Shown here: in pieces, positions 1 to 6,866 of the stretch
How positions within the stretch are numbered: the first letter of the stretch is position 1
Layout: each line of letters starts with the position of its first letter
Assembly: GCA_937975525.1 (NCBI GenBank)
Contig: CALJUJ010000743.1
Coordinates: 1 to 7,060 of the forward strand
Reading direction: 5' to 3'
DNA length: 7,060 bases
DNA from: an uncultured bacterium
GTDB taxonomy: Bacteria; Desulfobacterota; Binatia; HRBIN30
Notes under the pieces: model-generated
Seen by the model: only the letters and a program-made list of their open reading frames with translations
Told to the model about the DNA's origin: nothing
Databases searched by the model: none
Program-made: the position numbers and the translations under genes

Positions 1-725
1 ACGATGCTTCTCGCGGCTGAGCTACCTCTCTACCGGCAGTTGCGCGTGCATGGCTTTTGGACCCGGGGCGAGAGCAAGATGTCGAAGAGCCTCGGCAACG
101 TCATCCGGCCATTGGACGTGAACGAGCGTTTCGGCGCGGAGCCGTTCCGCTACTTCCTCCTGCGAGAAATGGCTTACGGGCATGATGCGATGTTCACGGA
201 AGATGCTCTGGTCACACGAATCAATGCCGATCTCGCGAACAACCTCGGCAACCTCGTGAGTCGCGTCCTGTCCATGCAGAAGCGCTACTTCCAGGGACGA
301 GTCCAGCCGATCCCCGAGCTCACCGACGCCGACCTGGCTTTGCGCGATGCCTTCACCGACGCCTTCGTCGAGGTACCTCGCCTCACGGAGGAGATGCAGT
401 TCCATCGCGCTTTGGAGAAGCTTTGGCAGGCGATCGACCACGCCAACAAGTACGTCGTCGACACGGCGCCCTTCACCTTGGCGAAGTCGGAAGAGCAAAT
501 GCCACGCGTGGGCGCCATCCTCTCGAATCTGCTCGAGGTGTTGTATTCGACCGCGAGCTTGCTGCGCTGGTTCCTTCCGGAGACCAGCGACCGAATCTTC
601 TCGCTTCTACGCATGGTACCTCCCGACGGGGTGGGCGACACGACCCGCTGGGGCAGTCGGTTTCCGCCAAGCCACGAAGTCGACGGACCGGTAGGCCTGT
701 TTCCGCGCATCGAGATCCCCGAGTC

Positions 726-729
<4 letters not shown>
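1..729 (+). CDS. metG: Methionyl-tRNA synthetase, C-terminal part (5' end cut by window)
   Basis: This class I aminoacyl-tRNA synthetase charges tRNA-Met with methionine in the cytoplasm. The frame is open from base 1, so the first ATG (base 4) is probably internal and the N-terminal Rossmann half (HIGH motif, zinc knuckle) lies upstream. Visible are HGFWT, the KMSKS loop (bases 76-90) followed by LGNVI, and the helical anticodon-binding domain with NLVSR (residues 83-87 from base 4) and the helix ending LPETSDRI. About 212 residues follow KMSKS, which fits the short (about 510 aa) MetRS form. No C-terminal Trbp111-like tRNA-binding domain follows; the protein ends after LFPRIEIPES. The stop overlaps the tatD start, so the two are translationally coupled. 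One oddity: the residue that aligns by eye with the anticodon-stacking Trp (E. coli W461, in APW) is Phe (codon 472-474). The identification is secure. Confidence 0.96.
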
Positions 730-1553
<824 letters not shown>

Positions 1554-1594
1554 CGGAGGCCGGCCGGATCCGACCACACAGGCGAGCAGGCGAA

Positions 1595-3823
1595 TCACGC
1601 TTCCGGGGGAGCCGTCTGCAGCTGTCGCAGGGCTTCACGGATTTGCTCGGAAGTGCATGGCTTGGCGAGCAACGGCTGCGGAGGCAACTTCTCGCGAAAG
1701 CCGCGACGGTCGAAGCGCCAGAGACCACCGGTGACGAAGATCACCCGTCGGGCGACCGACGGCTTCTCCGACTGAAGGCGCGCATACACCTCGGGGCCGC
1801 TCAGGTCCGGCAGTTTCACGTCCAGAAAAATCGCGTCGAAGGCACTGCGGTCGAGCGCTTCGAGCGCCTCGTGGCCCGACGCTGCGCGCTCCACGCGCAG
1901 GCCTTCGCGGGTCAACATGTCCTCGATCGAGGCAGCGACCGCCGGCTCGTCATCGACGAGAAGCGCAGTATGCACCGCCGACAACGGGCTACCGATGGCC
2001 GTAGGCAGCCGAATCGTAAACGTCGTTCCCTCTCCCGCTGCACTCTCGACCATCAAGTCTCCACCATGCGCGCGCACGATGTTGAAGCTGACGCTGAGGC
2101 CTAGCCCCGTGCCTTTCGCCTTGGTGGAGAAGAAGGGATCGAAGATGCGATTGAGGATGTCGGGAGGGATGCCGGCGCCGCTATCGTGCACGTCGACGTA
2201 GATCGCATGTTGCCCCTCGTGCGCGGACACCTGCAGCTTCCCACCTCCCGGCTGCATGGCGTGCATGGCGTTCGTGAAGAGATTGACCAATACTTGTTGG
2301 ATTTGCTTGTGATCGGCGCGGGCGGCCTTCAAGCCCTCGGGGAAGCTCCGCTCGACGCTGATTTGTCCCTGGCGGAGGTCGTGATGCATGAGGTCGAGCG
2401 TCTCCTCGACGAGCGCGGCGACGTCCACCGGCTCGCGCACGGGAGGCTGCGGACGCCCAAAGCCGAGAACTTCTTGCAAGATTGCAGAGATCCGATGACC
2501 TTGAGCGTCCACGTTGTCGATCGCCGCACGCAACCTCGCGGCGTCTCCGCTTCCTTGCACCGCGCGGATCTGGCCTTGAATTCCGGCGAGCGCATTGTTG
2601 ACCTCGTGCGCGACACCGGCAGCCAACTCTCCTGCAGCAGCGAGCCGTTCTGCCTCTTGTTGCTCCTTCAGGTGACGTGCGCGCCGCAAGGCGGTCGTCG
2701 TACGGGCGACGAGGCGGTCGGCGAGGCGCAGGTCGTTCGTCGTGAAATTCTGTTGCCCCCCGGTTCGGGCGAACTGCAACACCCCGTAGAAGTCGCCCTC
2801 GCTGTAGAGGGGTGCCGTGAGCATCGTGAGTGACTCGGAGGGAGCGATCGTCCCGGATTCGCGGGGAGCAATGACGGCGCAATGGCCCAAGCGCCGAACC
2901 CACTCGAGATCGGGTTCCTCTTCGGGACGCAAGCGCAACCCGCGCAGCTTCGCAGCTCGCCCCGAATCGAAGCCCGATACCTCGCTGCAGTAGTAGGTCT
3001 GGGTCTGGTCGTCCCAAAGGAGGATCAAGCAGTAGTCCCACCACAGGATTCCACGAGCGATCTCGACGACCTTGTTGAGGATGTCACGCGGCTCGATGAA
3101 GCCGCTGAGCGTCTCACTGACGCCGTCGAGGGCGACTGTCTCGGTGTAGGCGTCATCCGCTCGTTCGGCAGCAGCGCGGGCGCTCGCGAACTCGCGCTTC
3201 ACGAGCTTTCGCTTCGCCTCGACGTCCGCCGCGGCTCTCGCCGCTCGGCGCTCGCTCGCGGCGACTCGCCCGAACACCCACATCCCCCCCATCAAGGCGA
3301 CGGCCAGGACCACGATTCGCAAGAGATCCTCGGTCGCCCAACTCGAGCTCGAGAAGCCACGGGCAGCCACGATGAGCTGCAAGGCGTACCCTGCGGCGAA
3401 CGACGCGCCCGCAGCAACACCCACGCCGAGGACAGCAATCCTCGGACTGAACAACAGACCATACGCTGCGATCTTCATGACCACGATCAAGAGGACGGGA
3501 CTCTCGACGTCGCCCGTCAGCGTGGCAACGAAGGCCATGAGGCCCGCATTCGCGACGACGTCTCCCAGAAGAAGAGCCGGCTGATGGCGAGCGTCGCGAT
3601 AGGCGAGCGCCAACCAGCCGTTGATCAGGAAGTACGCCGAGAAGCCGGCATGGACGACGGTACGCAGCGAGTCGCTGGCGGGCGCGGCCTGGGTGAAGAA
3701 CACCCAGGCCGCCAGCCCCTCCATGACGCGAAAAACGAAGAGGGTGAGAGCCGTGCTCCGAACCAAATCCGCCTTGAGCCCGCGATCGAGGGCAAAGCGG
3801 AGGTGGCCCGGCCGTTGGGTCAT
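1595..3823 (-). CDS. Membrane-bound hybrid sensor histidine kinase (6 TM-GAF-HisKA-HATPase-REC)
   Basis: A 742-aa inner-membrane kinase. Domains in order: six hydrophobic segments (about 21-45, 52-75, 82-103, 107-126, 128-154, 167-188), with a GDVESP loop between TM3 and TM4 reminiscent of PilS-like membrane sensors; a charged Ala/Arg coiled-coil linker (about 188-225); a GAF domain (about 245-378) containing the hydrophobic WWDYCLILLWDD strand; a HisKA dimerisation helix with phospho-acceptor H406 in AHEVNNALAG; a HATPase domain with N box NLFTNAM (514-520), G1 DSGAGI (547-552), F box DPFFSTK and G2 GTGLGL (571-576); and a C-terminal receiver domain with acidic pair D624/D625, phospho-acceptor D668 (FLDVKLPD), T698 and K721 in LAKP. 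All catalytic residues are intact. There is no HPt and no DNA-binding output, and no separate response regulator in the window, so the downstream partner is unknown. The ATG at 3823 is the first in frame, with a purine-rich GGGGAG upstream. It follows the exported-protein gene by 60 bp on the same strand and is probably cotranscribed with it. Ligand unknown. Confidence 0.95.
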   Translation of the reverse strand: MTQRPGHLRFALDRGLKADLVRSTALTLFVFRVMEGLAAWVFFTQAAPASDSLRTVVHAGFSAYFLINGWLALAYRDARHQPALLLGDVVANAGLMAFVATLTGDVESPVLLIVVMKIAAYGLLFSPRIAVLGVGVAAGASFAAGYALQLIVAARGFSSSSWATEDLLRIVVLAVALMGGMWVFGRVAASERRAARAAADVEAKRKLVKREFASARAAAERADDAYTETVALDGVSETLSGFIEPRDILNKVVEIARGILWWDYCLILLWDDQTQTYYCSEVSGFDSGRAAKLRGLRLRPEEEPDLEWVRRLGHCAVIAPRESGTIAPSESLTMLTAPLYSEGDFYGVLQFARTGGQQNFTTNDLRLADRLVARTTTALRRARHLKEQQEAERLAAAGELAAGVAHEVNNALAGIQGQIRAVQGSGDAARLRAAIDNVDAQGHRISAILQEVLGFGRPQPPVREPVDVAALVEETLDLMHHDLRQGQISVERSFPEGLKAARADHKQIQQVLVNLFTNAMHAMQPGGGKLQVSAHEGQHAIYVDVHDSGAGIPPDILNRIFDPFFSTKAKGTGLGLSVSFNIVRAHGGDLMVESAAGEGTTFTIRLPTAIGSPLSAVHTALLVDDEPAVAASIEDMLTREGLRVERAASGHEALEALDRSAFDAIFLDVKLPDLSGPEVYARLQSEKPSVARRVIFVTGGLWRFDRRGFREKLPPQPLLAKPCTSEQIREALRQLQTAPPEA

Positions 3824-3850
3824 GCGTCGACGCCCGCTCCCCGGAACGGC

Positions 3851-3866
3851 GCTCCGCAGGCGGAGC
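3851..3866 (-). repeat. Short inverted repeat between exported-protein gene and kinase gene
   Basis: A perfect 7-bp dyad with a 2-base centre (GCTCCGC-AG-GCGGAGC) lies in the 60-bp gap between the two minus-strand genes, 18 bases after the stop of the exported-protein gene. In RNA it can form a 6-bp GC-rich stem with a 4-base loop. No run of U follows on the minus strand, so it does not look like an intrinsic terminator. An intercistronic hairpin that stabilises or partly attenuates the message is possible. So is chance, given the GC content. Confidence 0.3.
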
Positions 3867-3883
3867 CGCGTGCGACGAGCCTG

Positions 3884-4462
3884 CTACAGGTCCGCCCCAT
3901 CGAGGCTTGGCCGCTGCTCCATGGGCTCGGCGCTGGTGCAGGGCTTGTAGCCCTTGGGAAGCAAGTAGATCGCGAAATGAGGATCCTGGCTGCCGGACTG
4001 ATCGACTCGCTCGACGATGTCGACGCCCAGCGGCGTACGGCACTTTCGGTCGCGCGTGGCCCCCACCATCACGCGAAACGCCCAGTCGTCGCCTGTCCGC
4101 GTCCGGCTCGACCAACCATTCGGAAGGAACATCTTGACGTAGCGCTCGGCGACGGGTTTGCCGTCCGCCCCGATCAAGATACCTGCGACGTGTAGATCGT
4201 AGGCGTACTCGAGAAGCACTCCCCAATTGGAGCGCAGCAAGCAGCTCCCGCACGGGGAACCCCCTCGCCAGCCCTCCGCCGCGCCATCGGCGCAGGTCGC
4301 CCCCCCAGGCCGAGCCGGATCCTTGCAATCGTTGCAGAGGACGACTTGGGCGACGACGTTGCCCTCCGGGTCGGCCACGTCGAACTCGGTCCGCTGGGGC
4401 GGAGCGGCGGCGACCTCCGCGACCAGACCGAGCAAAACACCAAGCCAGATGGATTTCAGCAT
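3884..4462 (-). CDS. Exported cysteine-rich protein of unknown function, possible TTR/carboxypeptidase-regulatory-like fold
   Basis: A 192-aa predicted exported protein; I do not recognise a named family. An N-terminal Sec signal (MLK, then a hydrophobic run to about residue 16, then VAEVAAAPP) suggests signal peptidase I cleavage near residue 19-20. There is no lipobox cysteine. The mature part has seven Cys: C43/C46 (CNDC), C57, C71/C74 (CGSC), C141 and C175. Between the cysteine cluster and C141, a stretch at about 87-134 (AYDLHVAGILIGADGKPVAERYV, then P-NG, T-T-DD-AF) has the spacing of beta-sandwich carboxypeptidase-regulatory/transthyretin-like repeats. That resemblance is by eye only. 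Two CxxC pairs could hold a metal or form disulfides. Neither is CxxCH, so this is not cytochrome c. I chose the ATG at 4462 over the longer open frame (to 4639) because it gives a clean signal peptide, has AGGAG 6 bases upstream and lies just after a promoter-like element. The hybrid kinase gene follows 60 bp downstream. Confidence 0.75.
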   Translation of the reverse strand: MLKSIWLGVLLGLVAEVAAAPPQRTEFDVADPEGNVVAQVVLCNDCKDPARPGGATCADGAAEGWRGGSPCGSCLLRSNWGVLLEYAYDLHVAGILIGADGKPVAERYVKMFLPNGWSSRTRTGDDWAFRVMVGATRDRKCRTPLGVDIVERVDQSGSQDPHFAIYLLPKGYKPCTSAEPMEQRPSLDGADL

Positions 4463-4467
4463 GCACG

Positions 4468-4473
4468 TCTCCT
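4468..4473 (-). promoter_or_regulatory. Ribosome binding site of the exported-protein gene
   Basis: Read on the minus strand this is AGGAGA; its AGGAG core ends 6 bases before the ATG at 4462. It is the strongest Shine-Dalgarno match in the window, and it decides the start codon against the 59-residue longer upstream extension, which has no signal peptide at its own N-terminus. Confidence 0.75.
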
Positions 4474-4486
4474 GCGCGAATCGGTC

Positions 4487-4503
4487 GAGCGCTGCAAGCG
4501 CTC
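4487..4503. promoter_or_regulatory. Perfect 7-3-7 inverted repeat, candidate operator or 5' leader hairpin
   Basis: GAGCGCT-GCA-AGCGCTC is a perfect 17-bp dyad in the divergent intergenic region. Counting from the minus-strand -10 hexamer, transcription of the exported-protein/kinase operon should start near 4504, so the dyad would occupy about +2 to +18. That is a typical position for a repressor operator. In RNA it would instead be a 5' hairpin about 24 bases upstream of the start codon. It also lies where the -35 of a rightward promoter would be. The regulator is unknown, and no transcription-factor gene is seen in the window. Confidence 0.5.
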
Positions 4504-4510
4504 CCGTGTT

Positions 4511-4539
4511 TCTATACTGGACGCGCCAGCAGTCCTCAA
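4511..4539 (-). promoter_or_regulatory. Sigma70-like promoter for the exported-protein/kinase operon
   Basis: On the minus strand there is TTGAGG (4534-4539) and TATAGA (4511-4516), separated by exactly 17 bp. The match to TTGACA/TATAAT is 4 of 6 in each hexamer, with all of the most conserved positions except the final T of the -10. Predicted start is near 4504, giving a leader of about 42 bases before the ATG at 4462 that includes the RBS. In such GC-rich DNA an A/T-rich hexamer pair at optimal spacing stands out, but this is a prediction from sequence only. Confidence 0.55.
4513..4518 (+). promoter_or_regulatory. Weak -10-like hexamer for the rightward sirtuin gene
   Basis: TATACT (5 of 6 matches to TATAAT) on the plus strand overlaps the -10 of the leftward promoter on the opposite strand. 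No recognisable -35 lies 16-18 bp upstream; that position falls in the 17-bp inverted repeat. If used, transcription would start near 4525 and leave a leader of about 87 bases before the sirtuin ATG. An activator-dependent or weak promoter is possible, as is no promoter at all. Confidence 0.25.
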
Positions 4540-4611
4540 CTTGCTGCCTTGCGCCGGACTCGACACACGCGCCATGGTTGGGCGAAGACGACACTGGGAA
4601 GACGCGGCTGG

Positions 4612-5388
4612 ATGGAAGACGAACTATACCGTGCTGCAATGCTCATTCGTGCGGCACGACACTGTACCGCGCTGACGGGCGCAGGCTTGTCGACGGAGAG
4701 CGGCATTCCGCCCTTCCGCGGCCCTGGCGGCATTTGGACCAAGTACGGCGAGCCGCCGATGAACGGATTCGAGCGATTCCTTGCCGACCCGGCAGCAGCC
4801 TGGCGCGAGCGCCTCCGGCCCTCGGGCCCGATGGCCGAGCTCTGGAAGTGCATTCGCAACGCCCGCCCGAACGGCGGGCACCGCGCGCTAGCCGCCCTCG
4901 AGGCCAGCGCGGTCTTGAAGTGCCTGATCACACAGAACGTCGATGGGTTGCACGGAGCGGCCGGACACCGACAAGTCGCGGAAATCCATGGCAACGCGAG
5001 GCTGGCACGGTGCCTGGGTTGCGCGGCGCGGTTGTCCGTCGACGACGTCGACACGAGCTCCTTGCCGCCGCGATGCGGCGACTGCGGGGAAATCCTCAAG
5101 AGCGACACGGTCTCGTTCGGCGAGCCGATCCCCGCCGACGTCCTCGATCGCTGCGAGCGCGAAGCGGCGAGCAGCGACTGCATGCTCGTCGTTGGAACAT
5201 CCGCGACCGTCTACCCCGCGGCGTACTTCCCACAGCAGATCCTGCAGCGTGGTGGGCACCTCATCGAGGTCAACCTCTACGAGAGCGACCTGACCCCTCT
5301 ATGCACGGTCAGCCTGCGCGGTGCTGCCGGCGAAGTGCTGCCGGCGCTCGTCCAAGCCGTGGGCCATACCGATCAGGAGGGTGCGTGA
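4612..5388 (+). CDS. NAD-dependent protein deacylase, Sir2 family (sirtuin)
   Basis: A 258-aa sirtuin that removes acyl groups from protein lysines using NAD+, releasing nicotinamide and O-acyl-ADP-ribose, in the cytoplasm. Visible motifs: the NAD-binding TGAGLSTESGIP (22-33) followed by PFRGPGG, TQNVDGLH (107-114), catalytic H126 in EIHGN, a zinc ribbon C134/C137 and C155/C158, VSFGEPIP (167-174), VVGTSATV (193-200) and EVNLYESD. All core catalytic and zinc residues are intact and the length is normal. I chose the ATG at 4612 because GGGAAG (4596-4601) lies 10 bases upstream and the protein then begins like other bacterial sirtuins (MEDELYRAA). An upstream TTG (4549) would add an Arg-rich tail inside the promoter region. 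Two details: the usual Asp of GIPDFR is Pro34, and I do not see the Tyr-x-x-Arg pair that marks desuccinylases such as CobB and SIRT5, so a deacetylase is more likely. That subclass call is tentative. No acs or acuC neighbour is seen. Confidence 0.93.
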   Translation: MEDELYRAAMLIRAARHCTALTGAGLSTESGIPPFRGPGGIWTKYGEPPMNGFERFLADPAAAWRERLRPSGPMAELWKCIRNARPNGGHRALAALEASAVLKCLITQNVDGLHGAAGHRQVAEIHGNARLARCLGCAARLSVDDVDTSSLPPRCGDCGEILKSDTVSFGEPIPADVLDRCEREAASSDCMLVVGTSATVYPAAYFPQQILQRGGHLIEVNLYESDLTPLCTVSLRGAAGEVLPALVQAVGHTDQEGA

Positions 5389-5454
5389 TCGCCGCAACCT
5401 CTCGGCGCCGATCTTGCGGTAGCCCCACGGCGGTGGCTAAGTAGGCCGAACGAC

Positions 5455-6825
5455 ATGTCCCAGTACATTGCCGGCAGCGACGCGGGCGCACCAATCGAAA
5501 GGTATGATGAGTTCATTTCCTACTTCGAATCGGCCTGCAAACCAGACTCCGAGTGGGGAATCGGAACCGAATACGAGCGTGTGGCGGTCTGCCGCGCGGA
5601 CGGCAGGGCGGTTCCCTTCAGTGGCGGAATCGAGGAGCTGCTTCACCGGCTGGCGGATCGCTTCTCCTGGCGCCGTATCGAGGAGGAAGGGCGCGTCGTC
5701 GCGCTGTCCGGCGACCGAGCCTCGATCACACTCGAACCCGGAGGTCAGTTCGAGCTGAGTGGCGAGGTTTGCGACAGCGTCCATTGTGCACGCCGCGAGT
5801 TCCACGAGCACGTATCGCAGGTAAAGCAGATTGCCGACGAGTTGGGGATTGCCTTCCTCGGTCTTGGCATGCAGCCCATCAGCCGGCTCGATGCGATCGA
5901 GTGGGTCCCCAAGAGACGGTACGGAATCATGGGCCCCTACATGCGGCGCGTCGGCAGCCTGGGCCACCGCATGATGCTGCAGACGGCCACGGTGCAGGTG
6001 AACATCGACTATGGCGACGAAGGCGACGCGCTGCGCAAGCTACGTACAGGCATGGGAATCTCGTCGATCCTGACGGCCATGTTCGCCAACTCGCCCATTT
6101 CCGACGGTGCGTTGAACGGCTTTCGGAGCTTCCGAGCACACATCTGGACGGACACGGACCCCGACCGCTGCGGCTTGCTGCCGTTCGTGTTCTCCGAGCA
6201 GGTCGGATTCAGCGACTACGTCGAATACGCGCTGGACGTTCCGATGTACTTCATCGTGCGGGACGGCTCCTGGATCGACATGACGGCATTCACCTTCCGT
6301 CGATTCTGGGAACAGGGACATCGAGGCCATCGTCCAACGACCGACGACTGGAACGCCCATCTGACGACTCTGTTTCCCGAGTTCCGAATGAAGCGCTTCA
6401 TCGAGGTGCGTTCCTGCGACAGCCAACCCCAGGAGTCGATGCTCGCCGTCCCTGCCCTCATCAAAGGAATCTTCTATCAGAACGATTGCCTCGAAGCCGC
6501 CTGGGATCTGGTGAAGCGCTGGAATTGGAATGAACGGATGGAAGCCCACCACGAGGCCCCGCGCCATGCCCTCGAGACGCGGGTCCGCTCCCACACGTTC
6601 CGCGATCTCGCCAAGGAGCTCCTAGACATTGCCTCCGAGGGCTTGGCACGTGCCCCGCAGATCGATGCCAACGGGAACGACGAGGCCATCTATCTCGCAC
6701 CCATCCAGAAACTCGTCGAGCAGGGCAAGTGCCCGGCCGACGTGTTCGTCGAGTCATGGTCCACACACTGGGGCGGCGATCTCGCCCATCTCCTTGCAGG
6801 AAGTGGCTACCGCTACCCTGCGTAG
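5455..6825 (+). CDS. gshA: Glutamate-cysteine ligase, plant/proteobacterial type
   Basis: A 456-aa ATP-dependent ligase joining the glutamate gamma-carboxyl to cysteine, the first step of glutathione synthesis, in the cytoplasm. It resembles plant GCL (GCS2 family) along its whole length: WGIGTEYERV (34-43) with metal/substrate Glu residues, the SITLEPGGQFELSG stretch (90-103), FLGLGMQP (135-142), IMGPYM, TVQVNIDY (179-186), FANSPISDG, RAHIWTDTDPDR, ALDVPMYF (259-266), LTTLFPEFRMKRFIEVR, and a C-terminal region ending HWGGDLAHLL. It is complete. The start is the ATG at 5455, with only a weak AGG ahead of it. It lies 66 bp after the sirtuin gene on the same strand and may share its transcript. 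The next enzyme, glutathione synthetase, is not in the window. Oddity: Cys111 aligns with one half of the plant regulatory disulfide, but its partner position reads Leu330. An EgtA-like role in ergothioneine synthesis is a less likely alternative. Confidence 0.93.
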   Translation: MSQYIAGSDAGAPIERYDEFISYFESACKPDSEWGIGTEYERVAVCRADGRAVPFSGGIEELLHRLADRFSWRRIEEEGRVVALSGDRASITLEPGGQFELSGEVCDSVHCARREFHEHVSQVKQIADELGIAFLGLGMQPISRLDAIEWVPKRRYGIMGPYMRRVGSLGHRMMLQTATVQVNIDYGDEGDALRKLRTGMGISSILTAMFANSPISDGALNGFRSFRAHIWTDTDPDRCGLLPFVFSEQVGFSDYVEYALDVPMYFIVRDGSWIDMTAFTFRRFWEQGHRGHRPTTDDWNAHLTTLFPEFRMKRFIEVRSCDSQPQESMLAVPALIKGIFYQNDCLEAAWDLVKRWNWNERMEAHHEAPRHALETRVRSHTFRDLAKELLDIASEGLARAPQIDANGNDEAIYLAPIQKLVEQGKCPADVFVESWSTHWGGDLAHLLAGSGYRYPA

Positions 6826-6866
6826 GAAGTTCCGTGGGACGGCTTGGGCTCCATGATTGAACCGCG

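Noticed and set aside
1554..1594. Overlapping palindromes (GGCCGGCC at 1558-1565, CGGATCCG at 1565-1572) between convergent tatD and the kinase gene
   Set aside because: They are short, GC-driven and lack a flanking T run on either strand; not enough to call a bidirectional terminator.
2882..4195. Long open frame (437 codons) on the plus strand opposite the kinase and exported-protein genes
   Set aside because: It is Arg/Pro/Gly-rich low-complexity translation with no motifs. It runs antisense to genes with full catalytic motif sets and fits a GC-bias shadow.
4241..4336. Exported protein as a c-type cytochrome or thioredoxin
   Set aside because: Neither CxxC is followed by His (CNDCK, CGSCL), and there is no thioredoxin-fold context such as W-C-G-P-C.
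3153..4466. Long minus-strand open frame (437 codons) shifted relative to the kinase
   Set aside because: It overlaps two well-supported minus-strand genes in another frame, and its composition (Arg/Ser/Gly runs) is that of an out-of-frame reading.
4549..4611. Earlier TTG start for the sirtuin
   Set aside because: It adds an Arg/His-rich 21-residue tail not typical of sirtuins; the ATG at 4612 has its own GGGAAG and gives the usual N-terminus.
4463..4639. N-terminal extension of the exported protein to an upstream start at 4639
   Set aside because: It would bury the signal peptide 60 residues in, run through the predicted promoter, and ignore the AGGAG site at 4468-4473.
5420..5439. Imperfect hairpin (TAGCC/GGCTA with a 2-base bulge) in the sirtuin-gshA gap
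   Set aside because: The stem is weak and bulged with no U tract; it could be chance.
5415..5443. TTGCGG-17-TAAGTA as a promoter for gshA
   Set aside because: Only 3 of 6 matches in the -35 and very poor agreement in the -10, and it would leave a very short leader.
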